DNA of 19,103 nt from Oscillospiraceae bacterium (GTDB taxonomy: Bacteria > Bacillota > Clostridia > Oscillospirales > Oscillospiraceae), in contig JAEDEN010000032.1 in the NCBI GenBank assembly GCA_016293265.1, positions 1 to 19,103 on the forward strand. The letters run 5' to 3'. Under the pieces are notes generated by a model. The model was not told the DNA's origin and made no database searches. It was given only the letters and a program-made list of their open reading frames with translations. Within the stretch, counting starts at the first letter, position 1. Each line of letters starts with the position of its first letter. Below are positions 7,416-13,501 of this stretch, in pieces. Position numbers and translations under genes: made by a program.

Positions 7416-8840
7416 TCATTCTTCCAGCGTCATGGTGAAGGTAAAGGCGGCGCGGCCGGCTTCCCCCTCTTCCAGTAAGAGGTATTCTCCCAAGGCCCTG
7501 TAGCCGGTGTATTCCAGATCCAGAGCCACGGTCACACCGCAATCGGAAAGGGTGTAATCCTCCATTCCCCGCCCTGCCATTTCCTCCAAAAAGGCCACTC
7601 TGGGCTCCGCCAGCAGCGGCGCGTCCTCCCGGGCCCACAGGAAGGCAGAGGCCAGGAGCATCATGGTGTCCCGGGGCAGCTCCAGCAGCCCCCCGGACCG
7701 GGACTCCCCGGTGCCGGTATAGGTCACAGCGGTGATCCAGCCATTCTGCAAGGTGTAATCCAAGGCAGTGTCCTCCCAGTCGGTGATGTTGATGACCACG
7801 GAATTATCATCCTGCTCTCTCGTAAAGCGGCCGTTTTCATCCAGGCGCATGACGGGGACGTTCAGATAATCCGCCTGGCGGTTGTAGTTTTCCGCAAATT
7901 CCGCCACCGTCAGCGCTCCCCGGTTGGGGGGAAGGGAGGCAATGCCGGAAAGCAGCTTATCGCATCCGATGAACACCCCCGCCGCCGCGGCAAAAGCCAG
8001 CCCGCAGGCCAGGGGGCTTCCCTTCATCCGGTAGGCAAACCTCCGGTCCCAGGGCTGGGGCTCTCCCTCGCTGCAGCGCATACCGCTGCGGTATAACTGG
8101 ACCCAGTGCCAGATGGGGAGAAACAGCCCCAGGCCGTCCCAGTGAAGGCTGCAAAAGCGCTCAAATCCCTCCAGCCAGGACAGCTTTGTCCCGTCCGCCC
8201 GGGTGATGCGAAGGCCCATCAGGGCCTTGCCGGGGGTGGCGGCAAAAGCGTGGAGGCACAGCGGCTCCAAAAGGGCCATCAGGGCGATGGCCGCCAGCCG
8301 GGTCAAAAACGCCCCGCCTTCCACCGCCTTCATATTCACGCCGCAAAGGGCCGCGGGCAGCACGAACAGGGCGACGCACAAATAGAAATCCGCCAGGCGT
8401 GCCAGCAGCCGCCGGGGGACGCTGCATACGGTGGGCAGGGCGTCCTCCTCCGGCAGGTCCGGCACCTCCGGGCCCTCCTCCGGGGCGTCCAGGGCCTGCA
8501 GGTAGCGCTCCGCGTCCAGGGTCTCAAAGGACTCGTTCCGCATGGCGCCGCAGACCTCCTCCACCCGCCGGAGCGTCTGCCGCTCCTTCCCAAGTTCCGT
8601 CAGGCGGCGCTCCAGAACGGCGGGCAGCGCCTCGCTGCCGCTGCAAAGGGCCCTCAGCTCCTCCACCGTCACTCCCAGCCGCCGCAGCAGCTTGATCTTC
8701 TCCAGGGCAAGAAGATCCTCTTCCCTGTAATCCCGGTAGCCGTTTTTGGCCCGCCGGGGCGAGAGCAGCCCCTCCGCCTCGTAGTAGCGGATATTGGCCC
8801 GGGCCACGCCGGAGCGCTCTTCCATCTCTTTACTGGTCAT
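7416..8840 (-). CDS. Membrane-tethered MerR-family regulator with RDD-like domain
   Basis: A 474-residue protein with an unusual layout. Residues 1-70 are a MerR winged helix-turn-helix (IRYYEAEGLLSPRRAKNGYRDY), followed by a charged helical dimerisation stretch to about 115. An acidic linker leads to hydrophobic segments near 146-167 and 178-200, the RDD-like motif ATPGKALMGLRITRADG (201-217), a further hydrophobic stretch near 236-250 and another segment at 276-295. Residues about 300-474 form a soluble C-terminal domain I do not recognise. A MerR head joined to membrane and probably extracytoplasmic domains suggests one-component signalling from the envelope to DNA. The start at 8840 has GGAGGG upstream. 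The promoter before it has a MerR-type 19-bp spacer, suggesting autoregulation. The signal and targets are unknown. Confidence 0.85.
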   Translation of the reverse strand: MTSKEMEERSGVARANIRYYEAEGLLSPRRAKNGYRDYREEDLLALEKIKLLRRLGVTVEELRALCSGSEALPAVLERRLTELGKERQTLRRVEEVCGAMRNESFETLDAERYLQALDAPEEGPEVPDLPEEDALPTVCSVPRRLLARLADFYLCVALFVLPAALCGVNMKAVEGGAFLTRLAAIALMALLEPLCLHAFAATPGKALMGLRITRADGTKLSWLEGFERFCSLHWDGLGLFLPIWHWVQLYRSGMRCSEGEPQPWDRRFAYRMKGSPLACGLAFAAAAGVFIGCDKLLSGIASLPPNRGALTVAEFAENYNRQADYLNVPVMRLDENGRFTREQDDNSVVINITDWEDTALDYTLQNGWITAVTYTGTGESRSGGLLELPRDTMMLLASAFLWAREDAPLLAEPRVAFLEEMAGRGMEDYTLSDCGVTVALDLEYTGYRALGEYLLLEEGEAGRAAFTFTMTLEE

Positions 8841-8860
8841 AAAATCCCTCCTTTTCTCCC

Positions 8861-8891
8861 GTTATAAAGGATCAAGTAACTTGAAGGTCAA
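8861..8891 (-). promoter_or_regulatory. MerR-type promoter/operator (19-bp spacer) of the membrane MerR gene
   Basis: On the minus strand, TTGACC (8886-8891), a 19-bp spacer and TATAAC (8861-8866). Inside the spacer lies the palindrome TCAAGT-T-ACTTGA (8872-8884). MerR activators typically act at promoters with an over-long 19-20 bp spacer holding a dyad, which they distort to allow transcription. The site is about 20 nt before the MerR start codon, so the protein probably controls its own gene. Confidence 0.8.
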
Positions 8892-8914
8892 GGGTTTTTT
8901 CAAATTTTTTGCCC

Positions 8915-9814
8915 TTATCCCATCAAAACCGCCATGCGGCGCTGGGGATCCAGGGCCTCCTCCCCCACAGGGGCGTAGGGATCGGGGCCAAAGAGGGCGG
9001 CCTCCCCAAGGGACGCCACGGCCTCCGCCAGGGGGGAGGCAAGGCCCTCCCGCCCCTCTCCGGCCACCGCCGCCATGGTGTAAAGGCGCTCCGTCTCGCC
9101 GATGGGGGTAAGGCTTCCCCCCTCCCTCTCCAGAAGGGGCCGGGTCATGGGCAGAAGATCCACCTCCCCCGCCGCAGCCGCCGCCAGGAGTGCCTCCCAG
9201 TCCCCATACACCGTCACATCCGGCAAGTCCTCCAGGCCGCTTCCCTCATAGCGGTCCGCCAGCCACAGCTCCACCGCCCGGTGCCCCCACAGGGAATCCG
9301 CCGGAAGGACCCCCCAGCGGGCCCGGTCAAGCTCCCTCCAGGTGGGGTCCTCCCGGGCGGCCAGGTTCCTCCCGTAGTCCGTATCCGCGGCGCAAAGCAG
9401 CATCCGCTGGCCCGGCATCCCTTCCTCTTCCCCTCCGGCAGCCAAAATCAGCCGGGGGCTCTCCTCCAGCTCCGCCAGGGCCTCCGCCGGGAGGAAGGCC
9501 ACATCCACGCCCCCCTCCAAAACCGCCTGCGCCGTGGCGGCGGGGGAGGCGCCCATGGTAAGGCGCACCTCCTCCACCTGTACTCCCGCCTCCGCCAGGG
9601 CCGCCTGCAGCGCCCCGGGCAGCTCCCGCACGGCCCGCATCCGCTCCTCCGGGGCGGCGTCCGGCTGGGAGACCTCCACATTCAGGGTATCCATCTTCAG
9701 GGGCGGGGCGGGTTCGGATGCTGAAGAAGCAGCCCCCGGGGCCGCCTCCCTGTTGGCGCAGCCCACCAGCAGCAAGGCCAGCAAAACCGCCGGGAAGCAG
9801 GAACTTTTTTTCAT
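8915..9814 (-). CDS. PhnD-like substrate-binding lipoprotein (orphan)
   Basis: A 299-residue lipoprotein. It has a lysine-containing N terminus, a hydrophobic segment and a lipobox LLVGC with C19 as the lipidation site, then a low-complexity Ala/Ser/Pro linker to about 38. The body resembles type 2 periplasmic-binding proteins of the PhnD (phosphate/phosphonate) group: LNVEVSQPDAAPEERMRAV, then MGASPAATAQAVLEGGVDVAFLPAEAL, then a second lobe with RARWGVLPADSLWGHRAVELW. No ATPase or permease gene is adjacent, so it may serve a remote transporter or act as a sensor. The ligand cannot be told from sequence. The start has AAAAAAGGAGCC before it. It lies 74 nt upstream of the membrane MerR gene on the same strand. 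Confidence 0.8.
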   Translation of the reverse strand: MKKSSCFPAVLLALLLVGCANREAAPGAASSASEPAPPLKMDTLNVEVSQPDAAPEERMRAVRELPGALQAALAEAGVQVEEVRLTMGASPAATAQAVLEGGVDVAFLPAEALAELEESPRLILAAGGEEEGMPGQRMLLCAADTDYGRNLAAREDPTWRELDRARWGVLPADSLWGHRAVELWLADRYEGSGLEDLPDVTVYGDWEALLAAAAAGEVDLLPMTRPLLEREGGSLTPIGETERLYTMAAVAGEGREGLASPLAEAVASLGEAALFGPDPYAPVGEEALDPQRRMAVLMG

Positions 9815-9830
9815 GAACGGCTCCTTTTTT

Positions 9831-9864
9831 CAAAGGGGCGGCTGGACTTTCCGCCGCCCCTTTG
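9831..9864 (-). other. Strong 12-bp hairpin in the leader of the lipoprotein gene
   Basis: Arms 9831-9842 and 9853-9864 are a perfect 12-bp inverted repeat (CAAAGGGGCGGC and its complement) with a 10-nt loop. On the lipoprotein transcript it lies between the predicted promoter and the start codon and abuts the AAAAAAGGAG ribosome site. Neither side has a T run, so it does not look like a simple terminator. It could affect translation or mRNA stability. Confidence 0.55.
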
Positions 9865-9883
9865 ATATAGTTGATCTGACCCC

Positions 9884-9912
9884 ATTTTATCATTGTGCGG
9901 CCGGATGCGCAA
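9884..9912 (-). promoter_or_regulatory. Candidate promoter of the PhnD-like lipoprotein gene
   Basis: On the minus strand, TTGCGC (9907-9912), a 17-bp spacer and TAAAAT (9884-9889). It would give a leader of about 60 nt that contains the 12-bp hairpin. I could not find an equally convincing promoter for the divergent cupin gene. Confidence 0.5.
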
Positions 9913-9939
9913 GGCCGCCAACCAAGGAGGACGATTCCC

Positions 9940-10284
9940 ATGATGACCCGATCCGAAGACTGCAATGCCCTGGACCTGTGCATCCAGAAGGGCAAGGGCA
10001 CCTGCCACGTCAAGCACCTCACTGACAAGGAGGGCCTCTACGGCCACGGCCGTATGTTCGCCCACGTCACCGTGGCCCCCGGCTGCTCCATCGGCGACCA
10101 CCCCCATAACGGTGAGACGGAGTTTTACTACATCCTCAAAGGCGAGGCCGTATTCAACGACAACGGCACCGAGAAGATGGTCCGCGCCGGCGACATCTGC
10201 GCCACCGGCTACGGCGAGGTCCACGGCCTGGAAAACAAGGGCACGGAGGACGTGGAGCTGATCGCCCTGATCGTAATGGAATGA
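9940..10284 (+). CDS. Small single-domain cupin protein
   Basis: A 114-residue protein made of one cupin beta-barrel. Cupin motif 1 is DHPHNGETEFYYILKGEA, with likely metal ligands H54, H56 and E61; motif 2 is RAGDICATGYGEVHGLEN, with H95. Such stand-alone cupins bind a metal and may be isomerases, sugar-related enzymes or binding proteins; the exact role cannot be read here. The start at 9940 is set by AAGGAGG (9924-9930) at 9 nt spacing; a second ATG follows at once (MM). It forms its own unit, diverging from the lipoprotein gene and followed 8 nt later by a terminator. Confidence 0.85.
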   Translation: MMTRSEDCNALDLCIQKGKGTCHVKHLTDKEGLYGHGRMFAHVTVAPGCSIGDHPHNGETEFYYILKGEAVFNDNGTEKMVRAGDICATGYGEVHGLENKGTEDVELIALIVME

Positions 10285-10292
10285 TCCCCGGG

Positions 10293-10318
10293 AAAAGGAG
10301 CGGCGCTGCCGCTCCTTT
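10293..10318 (+). terminator. Terminator after the cupin gene; left copy of a 26-bp repeat
   Basis: Perfect 11-bp stem AAAGGAGCGGC (10294-10304), loop GCT, complementary arm 10308-10318. The T tail is short (TTTCAGTTTG). The whole 26-nt hairpin recurs exactly at 10633-10658. Confidence 0.8.
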
Positions 10319-10632
10319 CAGTTTGTCAAAAAAGCCTCGCAGAGTTCGCCGCGATAAGCGGCGAAGAATTTTTCATCATTTTCGGCCGGGGCATGTACCT
10401 GGACGAAATGTTCTCGCCCTGCAAACGTGCGAATTGACCGCCGCAGGCGGATACATGGGGGCCCCGCCGAAGCCCAACGCAGTGGGTTCGGTGTGGAGAG
10501 GAGACACAGCGCAGTGAGCGAGCTTTCGTCGCCAAGGCGGAAGCGAGGGATATGGAGCTTGTGGCGACGAAGTGCGCTGCAGCAGGGCGCAGCCTTTTTG
10601 TCGAAAAACCCGCAGGTTTTTCGACAGTCTCA
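10319..10632. repeat. Hairpin-rich non-coding element between two identical terminators
   Basis: About 310 bp with no convincing gene but dense secondary structure. Perfect or near-perfect stems: TTCGCCGC (10345-10352 with 10358-10365, 5-nt loop, followed by GAATTTTT); CCGCC (10438-10442 with 10446-10450); CCGAA plus CCCA (10467-10476 with 10483-10491, one bulge); CAGCGCA (10507-10513 with 10573-10579) enclosing TTCGTCGCCA (10525-10534 with 10562-10571); and GTCGAAAAACC (10600-10610 with 10615-10625). A short imperfect direct repeat near both ends (TTTGTCAAAAAAGCCTCGCAG near 10322, TTTGTCGAAAAACCCGCAG near 10597) supports a defined unit. It could be a structured RNA or a dispersed intergenic repeat; the short ORFs across it have no protein-like character. 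Confidence 0.55.
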
Positions 10633-10661
10633 AAAAGGAGCGGCGCTGCCGCTCCTTTTTT
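10632..10661 (-). terminator. Terminator of the nitroreductase gene (bidirectional); right copy of the 26-bp repeat
   Basis: Stem AAAAAGGAGCGGC, loop GCT, complementary arm and T runs on both strands (CCTTTTTT on plus, CCTTTTTG on minus). It lies 7 nt after the nitroreductase stop. The 26-nt core at 10633-10658 is identical to the hairpin at 10293-10318. Confidence 0.85.
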
Positions 10662-10667
10662 GCGCCC

Positions 10668-11189
10668 TCAGGGGCGGATGATATAGGTTTCCTTCCGGGG
10701 CTTGGGCGCGGGGATGTCGCCGTCGGCATAGCCAAGGATGCAGTATCCAACGCCCTTATAATTCTCCCCCAGGCCCCAGCGTTTCAGGTATTCCTTTCCC
10801 TCGGGCAGGTCGAAGGTCTCCCCACAGCGGTTGATCCAGCAGGAGCCCACACCCAGGGACGCCGCGGCGTTCATGAGGTTCCCCATCACGAGGCTTCCGT
10901 CCTTAAGCCAGTTGTAGGAACCGCTGTCCGCCAGCACCGCCACCACCGTGGGCGCGCCATAGAAGGGATCGGCGGCGGGATTGCCCATAATTTCCGCGTT
11001 GATCCTGGAGAGGGCGGAAATCGTCTCCTTGTCCTGCAAAACCACCATCACGGCGGACTGCTTTCCCATGCCGCTGGGGGCGAAGGTGCCGGCTTCCAGA
11101 ATGGCGCTGAGCTCTCCGTCGGTGATCTGCTGTGCCTTGTAGCGGCGGACACTGCGGCGCTCTTTCAGGGTTTTCAAAGTCTCGTTCAT
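10668..11189 (-). CDS. Nitroreductase-family flavoprotein
   Basis: A 173-residue protein of the FMN-dependent nitroreductase fold. It begins with the family signature LKERRSVRRYKAQQITD (the RRSxRxY phosphate-binding arginines), then ILEAGTFAPSGMGKQS (flavin contact), DGSLVMGNLMNAAASLGVGSCWINR (central helix) and YCILGYADGD near the C terminus. It is likely an NAD(P)H-dependent reductase of nitro compounds, quinones or enones; the natural substrate is unknown. It starts at 11189 with AAAAGGAGC 8 nt upstream. It diverges from the aminotransferase gene and ends at its own terminator. Confidence 0.9.
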   Translation of the reverse strand: MNETLKTLKERRSVRRYKAQQITDGELSAILEAGTFAPSGMGKQSAVMVVLQDKETISALSRINAEIMGNPAADPFYGAPTVVAVLADSGSYNWLKDGSLVMGNLMNAAASLGVGSCWINRCGETFDLPEGKEYLKRWGLGENYKGVGYCILGYADGDIPAPKPRKETYIIRP

Positions 11190-11221
11190 TGTCTCTGCTC
11201 CTTTTCCTGTTTTTCATCCTC

Positions 11222-11250
11222 AGCATACCACATCTTTCAAAAAGACACAA
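11222..11250 (-). promoter_or_regulatory. Promoter of the nitroreductase gene
   Basis: On the minus strand, TTGTGT (11245-11250), a 17-bp spacer and TATGCT (11222-11227), about 33 nt before the start codon. Confidence 0.6.
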
Positions 11251-11281
11251 CGCCGGGGTGGTTTTTTGCCTTGCTTTGCGC

Positions 11282-11292
11282 TATGATAATAT
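11282..11292 (+). promoter_or_regulatory. Probable -10 region of the aminotransferase gene
   Basis: Overlapping TATGAT and TAATAT hexamers lie about 32 nt before the aminotransferase start, in a locally AT-rich patch. A T-rich stretch (around 11261-11268) is at roughly -35 distance, but no hexamer there is convincing, so only the -10 is offered. Confidence 0.35.
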
Positions 11293-11323
11293 CGTTCTTT
11301 CATATTACAAAGGAGTGGTACCT

Positions 11324-12481
11324 ATGACCCTTTCCCACCGCACCGAATGCTTCACCGATTCCGTCATCCGCCGCATGACCCGCATCTCCATGCAGTATGA
11401 CGCCGTGAACCTCTCCCAGGGCTTCCCTGACTTCGACCCGCCCCAGGCTATCATGGACCGCCTGGCGGAGGTGGCCCACCAGGGCCCCCACCAGTATGCC
11501 GTCACCTGGGGCGCCCAGAACTTCCGGGAGGCCCTGGCGGCCAAGCAGAGCCGCTTCATGGGCCGGACCATTGACCCCAACCGGGAGATCGTGGCCACCT
11601 GCGGCTCCACGGAGGCCATGATGTGCGCCATGCTGACGGTGACGAACCCTGGGGACAAGGTCATCGTCTTCTCCCCCTTCTACGAAAACTACGGCGCGGA
11701 CACCATCCTCTCCGGGGCGGAGCCCATCTACGTCCCCCTGAATCCCCCTGCCTTCACCTTTGACCCGGAGGTGCTGGAGGACGCCTTCCGCCAGCATCCC
11801 AAGGCCCTGGTGCTGTGCAACCCCTCCAACCCCTGCGGGCGGGTCTTTACCCGGGAGGAGCTCTCCGTCATCGCGGACCTGGCGGAGCGGTATGATACCT
11901 ATGTCATCACCGACGAGGTCTATGAGCACATCCTCTACGCTCCCCACCGCCATACCTACTTTGCCACCCTCCCGGGGATGTGGGAGCGCACCATCTCCTG
12001 CTCCTCCCTCTCCAAGACCTATTCCATCACCGGCTGGCGGCTGGGCTACATCATCGCCCCGGAGGAGGTCATCGACCGGGCCAAGAAGGTCCACGACTTC
12101 CTCACCGTGGGCTGCGCCGCCCCCCTGATGGAAGCCGTCATTCCCGCCCTGAACTTCGGCCAGGACTACTATGACGGCCTTGCCGCCAAGTACGCCCATA
12201 AGCGGGAACTGTTTTTGAAGGGCCTGGACGACCTGAAGATCCCCCACAACGAGCCCCAGGGCGCCTATTACGTCATGCTGGACATCGGCGAATACGGCTA
12301 CGGCAGCGACCTGAAGTTCTGCGAGGACCTGGCGGCCAAGGTGGGCGTGGGCGCCGTGCCCGGCTCCAGCTTCTTCCGGGAGGATGTGAACCACCTCATC
12401 CGGATGCATTTTGCCAAAAACGACGAAACGCTCCAGGAGGCATTGAACCGTCTGGAGCGCATCGGAACTTTGAAAAAATAA
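11324..12481 (+). CDS. Class I/II PLP-dependent aminotransferase
   Basis: A 385-residue fold type I aminotransferase. Key motifs: VNLSQGFPDFDPP (substrate entry, residues 28-40), ATCGSTEAMM (PLP phosphate loop, near 91), CNPSNPCGRVF (165-175), VITDEVYEHI (D197 pairs with the PLP nitrogen) and SLSKTYSITGWRLGY with Schiff-base lysine K231. The opening motif resembles the kynurenine / glutamine / methionine aminotransferase branch (KAT, YbdL type), but the substrate is uncertain. The frame is open upstream to 11132, yet the ATG at 11324 has AAAGGAG at 8 nt and matches the family start. It is monocistronic, with a strong terminator after it. Confidence 0.93.
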   Translation: MTLSHRTECFTDSVIRRMTRISMQYDAVNLSQGFPDFDPPQAIMDRLAEVAHQGPHQYAVTWGAQNFREALAAKQSRFMGRTIDPNREIVATCGSTEAMMCAMLTVTNPGDKVIVFSPFYENYGADTILSGAEPIYVPLNPPAFTFDPEVLEDAFRQHPKALVLCNPSNPCGRVFTREELSVIADLAERYDTYVITDEVYEHILYAPHRHTYFATLPGMWERTISCSSLSKTYSITGWRLGYIIAPEEVIDRAKKVHDFLTVGCAAPLMEAVIPALNFGQDYYDGLAAKYAHKRELFLKGLDDLKIPHNEPQGAYYVMLDIGEYGYGSDLKFCEDLAAKVGVGAVPGSSFFREDVNHLIRMHFAKNDETLQEALNRLERIGTLKK

Positions 12482-12512
12482 ACTGCCGGGGCCCCCGCGG
12501 CCACTCAAACGC

Positions 12513-12544
12513 AAAAGAGCTGGCGCATTCACGCCAGCTCTTTT
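12513..12544 (+). terminator. Terminator after the aminotransferase gene (likely bidirectional)
   Basis: Perfect 13-bp stem AAAAGAGCTGGCG (12513-12525) with 12532-12544, 6-nt loop, ending CTCTTTTCC. The symmetric A/T flanks mean it can also stop transcription from the convergent DUF134-NifX gene. Confidence 0.85.
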
Positions 12545-12585
12545 CCCTGTGCCAAAGGGCGCTTTTTCCGCGGGCCGAAAAGGGG

Positions 12586-12987
12586 TCAATGGCAGCCGTG
12601 GCTTCCGCAGCCATGGCTTCCGCAGGTGTGGCCCTCCCCGCCGTGCCCGTGGTCATGGTGGTCACAGCGGACGTTGGGGTCATAGCCCAGCGTCCCCTCC
12701 AGCAGGGCCTTTACCGCCTCGTCCGCACTGCCGCTGACGCCGCCGTAGAGCCGGATGCCCGCCTGGGCCAGAGCCATCTGGGCACCGCCGCCGATGCCGC
12801 CGCAGATCAGGGTGTCCACCCCGTTTTCCACCAGGAAGCCGGCCAGGGCCCCGTGGCCGCTGCCGCAGGTGTCCACCAGGGTCTCCGCCGTAACGGCGCC
12901 GTTTTCCACGTCGTAGACCTTAAATTGGGCGGTATGGCCAAAGTGCTGAAAAATGGAGCCGTTTTCATATGTAACTGCGATTCTCAT
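12586..12987 (-). CDS. Possible nested gene: NifX-type domain alone, from an internal start
   Basis: Within the DUF134-NifX frame, the ATG at 12987 is preceded on the minus strand by AGAAAGGAAGGAATACC, a strong ribosome site at good spacing. Initiation there would give a 133-residue NifX/NafY-type protein with the His/Cys tail, beginning MRIAVTYENG, which is how free-standing members start. The cell may therefore make both the full fusion and the short form, or the frame may be a fusion of two once separate genes that kept the old ribosome site. Whether it is used cannot be told from sequence. Confidence 0.45.
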   Translation of the reverse strand: MRIAVTYENGSIFQHFGHTAQFKVYDVENGAVTAETLVDTCGSGHGALAGFLVENGVDTLICGGIGGGAQMALAQAGIRLYGGVSGSADEAVKALLEGTLGYDPNVRCDHHDHGHGGEGHTCGSHGCGSHGCH

Positions 12988-13368
12988 GGTATTCCTTCCT
13001 TTCTTCTCAAGCCGGGGGAGTCCTCCGCTTTGATACGGGTCCTTGTGCCGACAGGGGGCGGCGCAGCCGGGAGCCGAGCCGTCGCACAGCCGGTAATGGC
13101 CGCCGGCGATCACCAGCCGCCTGCCCTCCACCAGGCAGAGGGCCAGCTTGCGCCGGGCACTTTCGCAGATCTCCGTGACCGTGGTGCGGGAGACCTCCAT
13201 CCGCTGGGCGCACTGGGCATGGCTCATACCCTCCAGGTCCACCAGGCGGATGACCTCGAACTCATCCAGCGTCAGCAGGACGGTTCCCCTGTCTCCGCCG
13301 CCCTCCGGGAGAAAGCTGAAAGAACCGGGATAGCCGCACACACGGCGGCAGCGCTGGGGTCTGGGCAT
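12586..13368 (-). CDS. DUF134 HTH domain fused to a NifX/NafY-type metal-cluster domain with His/Cys-rich tail
   Basis: A 260-residue protein in two parts. Residues 1 to about 100 are a DUF134 (UPF0251) domain: MPRPQRCRRVCGYPG, then LTLDEFEVIRLVDLEGMSHA with the sigma-like helix-turn-helix AQRMEVSRTTVTEICESAR. A cysteine-rich linker (CDGSAPGCAAPCRHKD) follows. Residues 128-230 are a dinitrogenase iron-molybdenum cofactor (NifX/NafY) fold: MRIAVTYENGSIFQHFGHTAQF and VDTLICGGIGGGAQMAL. The tail, about 235-260, is rich in His and Cys (DHHDHGHGG, then CGSHGCGSHGCH), suggesting metal binding. No other nif genes are seen; such proteins occur widely in anaerobes without nitrogen fixation. The start at 13368 has GGAGGTGA. 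A second good start lies at M128 (12987), after AGGAAGG. Confidence 0.88.
   Translation of the reverse strand: MPRPQRCRRVCGYPGSFSFLPEGGGDRGTVLLTLDEFEVIRLVDLEGMSHAQCAQRMEVSRTTVTEICESARRKLALCLVEGRRLVIAGGHYRLCDGSAPGCAAPCRHKDPYQSGGLPRLEKKGRNTMRIAVTYENGSIFQHFGHTAQFKVYDVENGAVTAETLVDTCGSGHGALAGFLVENGVDTLICGGIGGGAQMALAQAGIRLYGGVSGSADEAVKALLEGTLGYDPNVRCDHHDHGHGGEGHTCGSHGCGSHGCH
12596..12625 (-). repeat. Tandem 15-bp repeat encoding CGSHG in the metal-binding tail
   Basis: Two adjacent 15-nt units, 12596-12610 and 12611-12625, differ at one base (plus strand CCGTGGCTTCCGCAG and CCATGGCTTCCGCAG). Each encodes the five residues of the CGSHG unit. The array could expand or contract by slippage and so vary the number of metal ligands. 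Confidence 0.75.
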
Positions 13369-13389
13369 CCCGTCACCTCCTTTTATTTC

Positions 13390-13430
13390 CGACATATGTC
13401 GATTATAGGCCAAAGAAGGGCCCCTGTCAA
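13390..13430 (-). promoter_or_regulatory. Consensus sigma-A promoter with palindromic operator for the DUF134-NifX gene
   Basis: On the minus strand, TTGACA (13425-13430), an exact 17-bp spacer and TATAAT (13402-13407): both hexamers match the consensus perfectly. Directly after the -10 is the 12-bp palindrome CGACATATGTCG (13390-13401), covering the likely start of transcription. Such a strong promoter would normally need a repressor, and the palindrome is the obvious site, perhaps for DUF134 itself. Confidence 0.85.
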
Positions 13431-13453
13431 GGGCAGCCGCCCGGGACAGGGGC
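13420..13453 (-). terminator. Possible LysR-gene terminator hairpin overlapping the next promoter's -35
   Basis: Arms GCCCCTGTC (13420-13428) and GACAGGGGC (13445-13453) pair over 9 bp, and an inner GGGC/GCCC pair extends the fold. It lies about 50 nt after the LysR stop, but there is no T tail, and the downstream arm contains most of the -35 of the DUF134-NifX promoter. It may be a weak terminator or an operator. Confidence 0.4.
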
Positions 13454-13501
13454 AAAAATCCCAGCCTATCCGGCGTGGGACGGTGCGGCGCGGGCCTCCC
13501 C

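Noticed and set aside
8892..8914. Terminator between the lipoprotein and MerR genes (AAGGG...CCCTT around an A/T-rich loop)
   Set aside because: Only a 5-bp stem with a long loop, no T tail, and it runs into the -35 of the MerR promoter.
10326..10535. Minus-strand 69-codon open frame in the hairpin-rich element
   Set aside because: No ribosome site and no protein-like pattern, and it runs through several stem-loops, so it is more likely non-coding.
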